Below, in pieces: positions 6,001 through 11,567 of a stretch of DNA of 11,567 nucleotides. This DNA is from RGIG1681 sp045648025 (GTDB lineage: Bacteria; Bacillota; Clostridia; Christensenellales; UBA1242): contig JAZRNH010000057.1 in NCBI GenBank assembly GCA_045648025.1, positions 1-11,567 of the forward strand, read 5' to 3'. The notes under the pieces were generated by a model. It did no database searches, had not been told where the DNA came from, and saw nothing but the letters and a program-made list of their open reading frames with translations. Within the stretch, counting starts at the first letter, position 1, and the number at the start of each line of letters is the position of its first letter. Position numbers and translations under genes: made by a program.

Positions 6001-8374
6001 TTACCACCAAGAAATAACAACCGTTAATTTTTTCAACTTTTGGAGCATTTTCACCTTGACCAACAGCATAACCATCTGTGTTAGCAACATCAAGTTGAAT
6101 ATTGATTGCAGTTTGTCCGTTGTTTACAGATTCTGCAAATTCATCAATATTTGAAATATTAAAGTTTGTTGACATTTCATTTCCAGAAGCTGCAACTGGT
6201 GGGTTTTCACCATCACTAAATGCAACATTTGTGAAAAGCACATCAGAATCTGCAGATTTTGTAATAACAATGTCAGATGAGTAGCTATATGTTTTATCAA
6301 TATAAACAAATTCTAAGAATAATTTTGCAACGGTAACACCATCTTCAAGTTCAATTGTTTGAAGTGATTCACCATCACCCACTTTAAGTTTGCTAGAAAT
6401 TGTAACAAATTGAGAAGCTGCAAAATCAACTGCAAAGCTATCAGCATCTGTGTTAACAGAAATATTTGAATTTGCATTAAAACTCAAATTGTTTGCAGCA
6501 AATCCATATTCAATTTCAACTTCTCTAACAGCAATAAATTTATTATTGTTGTTTAAAAGCACAACATAATATTTTGAAACAGAAAGATCGGTGTAGTCTG
6601 CAACTGTTGTCATAGCTGCATCTTTATAAACAACTGATTTGTAATCACCAAATCCATTAACATATTCAACTGAAATATTAGTTAAAAGATAGTTAATCAA
6701 GGAGAAATGAGGATCAACATTTGTTACACTGTCAACACCTTCTGCCATTGAACCGTTTGCAAATGAAACGATATCAATTTTATAATTTTTAACAATATCA
6801 AGAATTTCATAGTTAAGAGTCATTGTTGTTGAAAATTCTTCAAAGTTTGAAGATGATCCTTCATCAAGAGAAATCTCAACCGAAACAGAATAAGTTCCAA
6901 TTGCAGAAGCAACTTTATCACCAGTCCACTCATAAACAAATCTTGCAGCTGTTTTATTGATTATATCAACAACAACATCTTTTCCATTAAAGTAAACAGT
7001 TTCTTCAATGTTAAATGAAAGTTTAGAAGCATCAACAATCGCTTTTTCAACTGTTATGATACCTTGTTCAAATTCAATTTCATAGTTAGAAGATTCAAGA
7101 CCTTCTGGAATAACATAATATTCTCCAACTGGTCTGCCGATTGCATAGTTTGAATAATATGATAAAGTTCCTGTAACAACAGATTCATCATCTGTGCCAA
7201 TAAAGCCATCATAAGAAACGGTTATTGTTGGGAAATCTGCACCATATTTAATAGTAACAGGGTTAACTGTTGCAATAAGTGGAGCTTTTGAAATATACCA
7301 ACTTGCTGAAACACTTTCAGCAAATATGTAATTTGCTTTAACTGAATCATCAATTGAAATATGAGCGATAACTGAATATTCACCAGCATTAAGTCTTGAA
7401 TCTGGTTCAATACTTTCAATTGTGATACCTTCAGGAGCATCAAAATCTTCTTTCGAAACAGATTGTTCTGTTCCATTATAAATTAATGTATTGTTTTGTG
7501 TGAGTTTGATTTGAGCTTTGTTAATATCCCAAGTTGTTGTAACTCGGTCAATTGGATAATAATTATCCTTAATTTCATCATCAAGTGCAAAATCAATATA
7601 AACAGTATATTTTCCAGCATCGGTTGCAGTTGCAACTGAACCCTCTGCAAATGAATATGTTACTTCATTATTAAGACCAATAACTTCTGTTGTAAACTCT
7701 TCACCATTATATTCTGTTGATTCAACATAATAATCGCCAAGTTCATAATGAGCTTTTTCAATTTCCCAATCAAGAGTCATTGGAGCAATATCCGCATAAA
7801 CATCTGAATTTTCAACTGTGAAGTTTGCAACTGCTTGATATTTTCCAGCAGCAATCTTTGAGTTATTTTCATAAGTTACAGAAACACCTTCTGGAATTCC
7901 TGTAAGTTCAACTGAAAAATCTTTACCAGTATAAACAAAGGAATCATTATAGTTCCATTCAGCTGAGCTCATATCAATTTGAAGTTTCAAAACTCTAACA
8001 ACAACTTCTGCCACAAAATCACCATAAGTTGCAGAAATTTTATAATCTCCTGCTGCGGTTATTTCATCATCTGGAAGTGTTGAAGCAAAAACATAACCCT
8101 CAGTTGTTTCTGTTTTTTCAGCAAGAGCGGTTGTTGTTTCGTTGTCATAAACCAAAACAACAGAAATGTCTGCCGCTAAAATTGAAACCTTTGAGCCATA
8201 TTCAACCGAAATCATTCCATTTTCAATTTTATATTTATCTGTTGCCATACTAATTGCAATTCCTGTTGCTGTTGGTGCAGGTGGATTATCTTTTTTTCCA
8301 CAACCAACAAGCGATAACCCACAAGTTATCACCATTGCAATAGACATCATCAAAGTTAAAATTCTTTTTTTCAT
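3047..8374 (-). CDS. Giant surface lipoprotein with MBG-type repeats
   Basis: A 1775-residue exported protein. Residues 1-25 are a lipoprotein signal peptide: a charged MKKR start, a hydrophobic core, and lipobox LVGC with acylated C25. An N-terminal beta-rich domain (about 30-128) is followed by five units of about 79 residues (about 130-525). Units 1-3 and 5 carry Y-T/N-G or FNG near the start (148, 222, 299, 462) and end W-x-I-x-KA or NYEI (203, 282, 359, 521). Unit 4 (365-445) is a YGX-type MBG domain, with KYGAD, a GTLSYY strand and ending ITVEKA. The rest is acidic and beta-rich with few cysteines. It holds at least five diverged modules of about 85-100 residues and a glycine-rich linker (GGQGGDPGQGG, 1621-1631). 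There is no LPXTG motif or C-terminal membrane helix, so lipid anchoring is the only attachment seen. A role in adhesion or binding is inference. AAGGAG (8388-8383) is eight bases before the ATG. Confidence 0.9.
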   Translation of the reverse strand: MKKRILTLMMSIAMVITCGLSLVGCGKKDNPPAPTATGIAISMATDKYKIENGMISVEYGSKVSILAADISVVLVYDNETTTALAEKTETTEGYVFASTLPDDEITAAGDYKISATYGDFVAEVVVRVLKLQIDMSSAEWNYNDSFVYTGKDFSVELTGIPEGVSVTYENNSKIAAGKYQAVANFTVENSDVYADIAPMTLDWEIEKAHYELGDYYVESTEYNGEEFTTEVIGLNNEVTYSFAEGSVATATDAGKYTVYIDFALDDEIKDNYYPIDRVTTTWDINKAQIKLTQNNTLIYNGTEQSVSKEDFDAPEGITIESIEPDSRLNAGEYSVIAHISIDDSVKANYIFAESVSASWYISKAPLIATVNPVTIKYGADFPTITVSYDGFIGTDDESVVTGTLSYYSNYAIGRPVGEYYVIPEGLESSNYEIEFEQGIITVEKAIVDASKLSFNIEETVYFNGKDVVVDIINKTAARFVYEWTGDKVASAIGTYSVSVEISLDEGSSSNFEEFSTTMTLNYEILDIVKNYKIDIVSFANGSMAEGVDSVTNVDPHFSLINYLLTNISVEYVNGFGDYKSVVYKDAAMTTVADYTDLSVSKYYVVLLNNNNKFIAVREVEIEYGFAANNLSFNANSNISVNTDADSFAVDFAASQFVTISSKLKVGDGESLQTIELEDGVTVAKLFLEFVYIDKTYSYSSDIVITKSADSDVLFTNVAFSDGENPPVAASGNEMSTNFNISNIDEFAESVNNGQTAINIQLDVANTDGYAVGQGENAPKVEKINGCYFLVVTLVDANSIPSAQSARKVYRAGESLPNKVCYIRLVVDGIYDSRVAAEITIETKDGKTNISSTTSKIVIYDIATETVSIEAENEYATVKVIDGLNQVVYSGNGLDDFSFMSAGFYTIQIIATDKVTTTTIMVEAFGEPKPALKVEFIEGVDFTQIFDYDGYPTVGDYQFDGDFEQNSIFMTFTAFVGDKLDSLVSGNLINVSKLAFNSIESATISFETSTGMQLVEEPYENFEVEVLIDEYEGFRYIMFQAAGELLGKPAVAVVYIYLMEDPNIKSSSTDIIAIDSNLWFTAEQIYYSDIDLSDMGIEEQSLDANEIVINNWSSLKYVEFYSADEYIKNIAIYDENPLVNNAAEPIDYSDYGLPVYGIPDGTYYVLITAEDEATKRLITLKLIGDIDAPLVSVSWNNGTEDDGDDISFAEQMTDTGFVGDFDFSVDMSDEFSDITFIAYFGDSSASAIEVEDDKEYFTISAIDSAVKDHLYYAANKTGLISNLTDVKLEVKKEMVGTTEIKYVEFYLIGEISDGNNLIDFENYIFGSKTAVNVIKAYLCSRDAYQSAKDYRATISFNEKDYNFNLDWNNWFDFENLTFDMYNGFVYIEGTKEDFGMAAEDDTMTITYSTIRQNQNNDYVLLFDDGINMICSGNKIEDIITAGFAFKPTTENLSKELTITFEDGIAMVVVVIEGGYKAVPIYFFIKDAVSDEVKDEIIEMIDIVENFDFSITVNGETLSTENGDFAYDGDTFVATLSSNAGECLKEINDPYIDGQTMIVLDYSEFSIGIQSAKFLNSYQQIMTDEIYFQMGYTAYGNGVHITVVIPDVYEFYFTIIFADSNNGGQGGDPGQGGVPQLERYEYFVVNSQYATIDVDILSYIDTGDTVVEAPGCLIVENGNEMTFEFYAGDVLEAEATTYQIANIITFGPYFSVNAKVVDLNSQTPTDILFEAGETGDVIFELADDVSKGCKYVNFSITDDTTGELVEVLIYFTQPLMD

Positions 8375-8396
8375 AGAAATTTCTCCTTCTTATATT

Positions 8397-8402
8397 ATTA
8401 TA
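8397..8402 (-). promoter_or_regulatory. Possible -10 element of the lipoprotein gene
   Basis: A perfect TATAAT on the minus strand just upstream of the AAGGAG site. No good -35 lies 16-18 bases further up, and the region is full of AT-rich near matches, so it is a weak assignment. Confidence 0.35.
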
Positions 8403-8472
8403 CAATAATATAAATCACATACACATAATAACATTTTTAACATCAAAACACAAAGCAATAATAACCCATTTT

Positions 8473-8506
8473 AAAAAAATAAAAAAAGCCCAGCAATTTG
8501 GGCTTT
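8473..8506 (-). terminator. Intrinsic terminator of kdgK
   Basis: A perfect 8-bp stem AAAGCCCA/TGGGCTTT (8506-8499 with 8492-8485) with a 6-base loop, followed on the minus strand by a long T-run interrupted by one A (8484-8473). It lies five bases beyond the stop codon. Confidence 0.93.
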
Positions 8507-8511
8507 ATTTT

Positions 8512-9537
8512 TTATCTTTGAATAGCTGCATTTCCGTTTGTTTGAATAAATTCTTCAACTTCTTTTTCTGAAAGTGTTGAAACATCACCATAAAGTGTAT
8601 GTGCCAAAATTGAAGTTGCAAGTCCAAACTTCAAAGCAAATTCAGGATTTTTGAAATCTTTGATAAGACCGTGAATAACACCTGATGCAAAAGCATCACC
8701 ACCACCAATTCTATCATAGATAGAAAATCTGATAGGTCCTTCACTCTTATATTCTCCATTTTCACAAATACAAAATGATTTAAGTGAATTGTCGGTTGCT
8801 GTGTGAACTGTTCGCTCTGTTCCAAACACATATTTAACTTTTGAATTTGAAATAAGTTTTTTCGAAAGTTCAATCTTCTTAGTTGTCTCATCAACCGATT
8901 CATCATCAAGCGGAATTTCTAAAATTGTGTTTAAGTCAAAATGGTTTGCAAAAAGCACATCAACAAAAGGAATCACCTTTTTAAAGTGTGGTCTTGCCTC
9001 TTCAATTGTCCAAAGTTTTGAACGATAGTTAAAGTCAAATGAAACAGTAACATTATATTTTTTGCAATATTCCAAACACTTGAAAGCCACTTTTCTAACA
9101 TTTTCACCAAGAGCAAGAGAGATTCCAGACAAATGGAACCAAGTTGCAGTTTTGAAAATCTTATCAAAATCAACTTCGTCTTCTTCTATTCTTGTTATTG
9201 CAGAGTGTTTTCTATTATACAAAACCTTTGATGGTCTGCCACCAAAACCCGTTTCAACAAAATACATTCCAATATTAGACGAACCCCTAACAACATTGTC
9301 AGTCATAACTCCGTGACCCATTAAGTGCTTAATTGCAGAGTCACCAAGTTGATTATCTGGAAGTTTTGTCAAAAACTCTGTGTTGTGTCCCAAATGTGAG
9401 AGTGAAACAAGCACATTTGCTTCACCACCACCATAGTTTGCAACAAAGTTTCTAGCCTGAGCAATTGTTGTGTAATCTGGCGGAGTGAGTCTAAGCATAA
9501 TTTCACCAAAAGCAACAACCTTATCTTGTTTATTCAT
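8512..9537 (-). CDS. kdgK: 2-keto-3-deoxygluconate kinase (PfkB family)
   Basis: A cytoplasmic sugar kinase that phosphorylates 2-keto-3-deoxygluconate to KDPG, the last step of uronate/pectin breakdown before KDPG aldolase. At 341 residues it has normal family length. Seen: N-terminal GEIMLRLTPP (11-20); the substrate-loop NYGGGEANV (34-42); YNRKHSA (107-113); the KDG-kinase signature NYRSKLWT (170-177); and the PfkB ATP site DRIGGGDAFASG (275-286), with catalytic base D281 and the GGGD form of the anion hole in place of GAGD. These favour KDG kinase over fructokinase or ribokinase. The ATG at 9537 follows AGGTG (9548-9544) by six bases. An in-frame GTG at 9546 overlaps that site and is rejected. 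No aldolase or uronate isomerase gene is adjacent, so it is a lone gene here with its own promoter and terminator. Confidence 0.93.
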   Translation of the reverse strand: MNKQDKVVAFGEIMLRLTPPDYTTIAQARNFVANYGGGEANVLVSLSHLGHNTEFLTKLPDNQLGDSAIKHLMGHGVMTDNVVRGSSNIGMYFVETGFGGRPSKVLYNRKHSAITRIEEDEVDFDKIFKTATWFHLSGISLALGENVRKVAFKCLEYCKKYNVTVSFDFNYRSKLWTIEEARPHFKKVIPFVDVLFANHFDLNTILEIPLDDESVDETTKKIELSKKLISNSKVKYVFGTERTVHTATDNSLKSFCICENGEYKSEGPIRFSIYDRIGGGDAFASGVIHGLIKDFKNPEFALKFGLATSILAHTLYGDVSTLSEKEVEEFIQTNGNAAIQR

Positions 9538-9569
9538 AAATAGCACCTGCCTAATTTTGTTATAACTTA

Positions 9570-9598
9570 AATATATAAGATATTAACCAAAAAAGCAA
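9570..9598 (-). promoter_or_regulatory. Putative promoter of kdgK
   Basis: TTGCTT (9598-9593), a 17-base spacer and TATATT (9575-9570) on the minus strand, giving a leader of about 25 bases. The -10 overlaps an AT-rich partial palindrome (CTTA...TAAG, 9566-9579) that could be an operator, but this is weak. Confidence 0.42.
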
Positions 9599-9619
9599 TA
9601 AATCACTGCACAAATTTGC

Positions 9620-9647
9620 GAAAAAAAAGAGTGATTTTCATCACTCT
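9620..9647 (-). terminator. Intrinsic terminator of the 182-residue protein gene
   Basis: A perfect 8-bp stem AGAGTGAT/ATCACTCT (9647-9640 with 9635-9628) closed by a GAAA tetraloop and followed by eight T on the minus strand. It lies directly after the stop codon region. Confidence 0.93.
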
Positions 9648-9653
9648 AATTTA

Positions 9654-10202
9654 TTATGCATTAACTTTTTCAACAGGTTTTTCTGCTTTTTCATTTTCTG
9701 CTTGAAGTGCTTTCAACTCTTCAATTGCAGCTTGAAGCTTTTCAGCATTATCTTCTAAAATTGGAATATTAACTTGATAGTTATCTCTTCCAAAAGCTGT
9801 TGTTTGCAAAACTGAAAATCTTGCTGCTTGTTCACACTCTTCAGCAAGTTCTCTTTTTTCAGCAATCTTAAAAATCTTGTGTGCTTTTTTAAGAGCCATA
9901 AGTTCACCAACAAGTCTTCTAAACTTTGCAGATTGTTCTTTGTAATTTCTAAGTTCTCTTGTTTTTAAACAAGCAGAAATCGCACCAATGCCATAAGGGT
10001 CAACATTGCTATCTTCATTAGAAATATCTGTTGCAATAGTGCCAGAAAATAAAAGGTCTCCATCAACCCCAAGTTTATAATCAATTGAATCTGATGCAAA
10101 TCTTCTGTCCCAGTCACGATATGCTGACTTAGAAATTGAAATGCCATACTTTTCAAAAACAGCCAAAGCCTCTTTGTTAAATTCACTATATGATGCTGCC
10201 AT
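9654..10202 (-). CDS. Hypothetical 182-residue cytoplasmic protein
   Basis: I do not recognise this protein. It has no signal peptide and no membrane segment. The first 80 residues look globular, with aromatic and acidic features (SAYRDWDRRF at 26-35, GVDGDLLFSGT at 45-55, DPYGIGAI at 68-75). Residues about 81-135 are a charged helical stretch rich in Lys, Arg and Glu. The end (about 150-182) is Ala/Glu/Lys-rich with heptad-like spacing, suggesting a short coiled coil, then a tail with PVEKVNA. Single cysteines are at 78 and 123. The start is firm: GGAGG (10213-10209) lies six bases before the ATG. It is transcribed away from the transglutaminase-like gene at 10467 and has its own promoter and terminator. 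It could be a structural or nucleic-acid-binding protein, but there is no motif to decide. Confidence 0.82.
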   Translation of the reverse strand: MAASYSEFNKEALAVFEKYGISISKSAYRDWDRRFASDSIDYKLGVDGDLLFSGTIATDISNEDSNVDPYGIGAISACLKTRELRNYKEQSAKFRRLVGELMALKKAHKIFKIAEKRELAEECEQAARFSVLQTTAFGRDNYQVNIPILEDNAEKLQAAIEELKALQAENEKAEKPVEKVNA

Positions 10203-10234
10203 TTTGAGCCTCCATTTGATTTTTCAGTAACAAA

Positions 10235-10264
10235 ATTGTAGCACAACAAAATTTTAAATTACAA
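10235..10264 (-). promoter_or_regulatory. Putative promoter of the 182-residue protein gene
   Basis: TTGTAA (10264-10259), an 18-base spacer and TACAAT (10240-10235) preceded by TGC, an extended -10, on the minus strand. This gives a leader of about 25 bases with GGAGG near its end. Confidence 0.5.
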
Positions 10265-10431
10265 ACATTTTTTATAACATAACTAATAAATTTGCACAAA
10301 TTAACCCAAAAAAAAACTGCAAAATGCCCTGTATTTTATTGAAATTTCATATAAATTTTAAAATTTTCTATATTATTTTGTGTTTTTTATCAAGCAAACA
10401 CTTTTTGCAAAATTTAAAAATTTAGTCACTA
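10265..10431. other. Divergent AT-rich intergenic stretch
   Basis: Between the two divergent promoters lies an extremely AT-rich stretch with A/T homopolymer runs (for example the nine A at about 10307-10315). I see no reading frame with a ribosome binding site, no convincing structured RNA, and no repeat longer than about 9 bases. The A/T tracts just before 10432 could act as an UP element or bent DNA for the plus-strand promoter. Confidence 0.4.
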
Positions 10432-10460
10432 TTGACACTATATATAAGTTATGATATAAT
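10432..10460 (+). promoter_or_regulatory. Perfect consensus extended -10 promoter
   Basis: TTGACA (10432-10437), exactly 17 bases, and TATAAT (10455-10460), with TGA directly before the -10 (10452-10454). All twelve hexamer bases match and the extended -10 is present. The expected start of transcription, seven bases after the -10, is at about 10467, the A of the ATG. Two 8-base near-identical direct repeats, GTCACTAT and GACACTAT (10425-10432 and 10434-10441), cover the -35 and could be an operator. Confidence 0.88.
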
Positions 10461-10466
10461 ATCTAT

Positions 10467-11441
10467 ATGGTAAAAGAACAAAATCTCTCAAAAGAGCAAT
10501 TAAAAAAATTAAATTCGATTCATAAAAAATTAATAAAGGGTGCAAAACACAGAAAAGTTTTCACATATATCCCTGCCCTTATAGATAGGCTTCGTCCTTA
10601 TCAAATCGGTGGACTTCCTGTTTCAATACTCTTGCTCATCACAGAACTTTGTAATGGTTTTTGTTATGACAGATCTCTGCTTATGTCGTTTGCATTTAAT
10701 GATGCAAAAATCGTCCACGGAAATATTGAATCTCTCAGAATAACTGGCGGTGAAGAATTTGCAGAACACTCATTTGTTGAAACAAAAGAATTTGGTGGAA
10801 ACAAAACTTGGGTTGTTGACACATCAATTGGTTTAATTTATGACAAAGATTTTTATTATGATCTTGAAAAGGTAACTGTTAACACAGAAATTTCTAAAGA
10901 AGAAATTATGGACTCTTATGCAGCAAAATCTATCATTGCAGGTGATTTTGAACAAGACAAATATGCCCTTCCACTCTATTTGCCTTTCATTGAAGCCGCA
11001 GTTGCAAACAGCAAATGGCTTGGAACTCTTTCATACCGTGATATGATTATTAGCGAACTTGAAAAATTCAAAACCGCAATTGACTATGATGCCATCAAAA
11101 AAGAAATTGAAGATGATATGATTTTAATGAAAACAGACCCAAGAAAACTTGATGAAAAATTTCAAATCAAAAGAGATAGATATTGCAGAGAAATTTCAAG
11201 AAATGGAGTTCCAAACCCATATTACATTTCACCAGAAGAACTTGAATTAAAAGAAACAGAATATAACTCTGCTATGCAAAGTGGAACATTAGATGAATTT
11301 TGGCAAAGCTGGTATTCTTCATCATTAGAAATTATGAATTTGGAAGAACAAAAAGTTATAGAACTTGCAGATTTAAGAATGCAAGAAATAATCAACAATC
11401 CAACCGCAAATTTTTATGCAAATCAACCAGGTCAAAACTAA
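10467..11441 (+). CDS. Putative transglutaminase-like/papain-fold protein, leaderless
   Basis: A 324-residue protein without signal peptide or clear membrane helix. Its middle holds an ordered Cys-His-Asp set in contexts typical of transglutaminase-like and other papain-fold enzymes: ELCNGFCYDRS with C66, EHSFVET with H101, and TWVVDTSIGLIYD with D118. The short 17-residue step from His to Asp, the hydrophobic strand before the Asp and the leucine-rich helix after the Cys fit that fold. The first 45 residues are basic and helical. The C-terminal 190 residues are acidic and helical (about 190-310), with no recognised domain. Function is unknown: protease, amidase, cross-linker or inactive relative are all possible. 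ATG at 10467 is the only early start in frame: an upstream TGA at 10452 closes the frame, no ribosome binding site precedes it, and the promoter predicts transcription from the same base. It diverges from the gene at 9654-10202. Confidence 0.85.
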   Translation: MVKEQNLSKEQLKKLNSIHKKLIKGAKHRKVFTYIPALIDRLRPYQIGGLPVSILLLITELCNGFCYDRSLLMSFAFNDAKIVHGNIESLRITGGEEFAEHSFVETKEFGGNKTWVVDTSIGLIYDKDFYYDLEKVTVNTEISKEEIMDSYAAKSIIAGDFEQDKYALPLYLPFIEAAVANSKWLGTLSYRDMIISELEKFKTAIDYDAIKKEIEDDMILMKTDPRKLDEKFQIKRDRYCREISRNGVPNPYYISPEELELKETEYNSAMQSGTLDEFWQSWYSSSLEIMNLEEQKVIELADLRMQEIINNPTANFYANQPGQN

Positions 11442-11447
11442 ACAAAG

Positions 11448-11475
11448 AAACACGGAAATTTCCGTGTTTTTTTTT
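11448..11475 (+). terminator. Intrinsic terminator, possibly used from both sides
   Basis: A perfect 9-bp stem AAACACGGA/TCCGTGTTT (11448-11456 with 11461-11469) with an AATT loop and a long T-run (to 11475) on the plus strand, seven bases after the stop codon of the gene above. Read from the minus strand it is followed by TTTCTTTGTTT, so it may also end the convergent gene that stops at 11481. Confidence 0.93.
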
Positions 11476-11480
11476 ACTTT

Positions 11481-11567
11481 CTAAAATTCTTCATAAATAT
11501 ATGTTCCTGGACCATCAGCAACCATTTCAATTTCCATATATGTTCTAAAAGCCCCTGACTCTGTTTT
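11481..11567 (-). CDS. C-terminal end of a probable D-aminoacyl-tRNA deacylase (5' part missing)
   Basis: An open frame enters from the right edge and ends at TAG (11483-11481), giving 28 residues from KTESGAFRTYM to IYEEF. It aligns without gaps to the typical end of D-Tyr-tRNA deacylase (Dtd), which I recall as roughly TGxFGAxMxVxxxNDGPVT: here SGAFRTYM, then EIEMVADGPGT. The Gly-Pro pair that enters the partner subunit's active site in Dtd is kept, but the usual N and V around it are A and G, and FGA is FRT. Dtd removes D-amino acids wrongly attached to tRNA. The fragment is short, so the frame is well supported by its position before a terminator, but the family call is tentative. Confidence 0.45.
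   Translation of the reverse strand, partial: KTESGAFRTYMEIEMVADGPGTYIYEEF

Noticed and set aside
5743..7476. Several 60-84 residue frames on both strands inside the lipoprotein gene
   Set aside because: They overlap a single uninterrupted 1775-codon frame; their Q/L-rich translations come from AT-rich codons in the wrong register.
3047..8374. CRISPR or DNA-level tandem repeats in the long gene
   Set aside because: Repetition is visible only at the protein level; there are no identical spaced DNA repeats.
9538..9546. Upstream GTG start for kdgK
   Set aside because: It lies within the AGGTG ribosome binding site that serves the ATG at 9537, and homologues begin near that ATG.
10310..10335. 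Possible small hairpin with T-run on the minus strand in the divergent region
   Set aside because: The stem is only about three to four pairs and the T-run is part of general A/T richness.
11300..11548. 82-residue plus-strand frame over the end of the transglutaminase-like gene
   Set aside because: It runs through a clear terminator and a convergent coding end, and has no ribosome binding site.

Overview
The window is strongly AT-rich chromosomal DNA read with the standard genetic code. AGGAGG-type ribosome binding sites, sigma-A-type promoters and intrinsic terminators point to a low-GC Gram-positive (Bacillota, Clostridia-like) bacterium. The secreted lipoprotein with MBG-type repeats is typical of uncultured gut lineages, but the exact taxon is inference. 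I see no phage, transposon, CRISPR or plasmid genes.

Layout, left to right. On the minus strand: a Nudix (d)NTP pyrophosphohydrolase cut by the left edge (1-322); a YitT-type membrane protein (409-1326); a tRNA-Ala/tRNA-Ile pair (1427-1583); a small four-helix membrane protein (1735-2238); dapB, for lysine and cell-wall precursor synthesis (2299-2961); a 1775-residue lipoprotein filling nearly half the window (3047-8374); a 2-keto-3-deoxygluconate kinase, kdgK (8512-9537); and an unrecognised 182-residue protein (9654-10202). A 264-bp divergent intergenic region follows. It leads into a plus-strand gene for a probable transglutaminase-like/papain-fold protein (10467-11441). Finally, the C-terminal end of a minus-strand gene, probably a D-aminoacyl-tRNA deacylase, is cut by the right edge (11481-11567).

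Almost every transcription unit is a single gene (or the tRNA pair) with its own promoter and its own hairpin-plus-T-run terminator. The neighbours therefore do not form an operon, and there is no sign that they work in one pathway: the region is a mix of housekeeping genes and envelope proteins of unknown role.

The most unusual material is the giant lipoprotein and the plus-strand gene. The lipoprotein has a regular ~79-residue repeat array in which one unit is an MBG domain, followed by a second, very degenerate repeat family. The plus-strand gene has a perfect consensus extended -10 promoter placed so that transcription should start at or next to the AUG, with no ribosome binding site. No complete new multi-gene system is evident.
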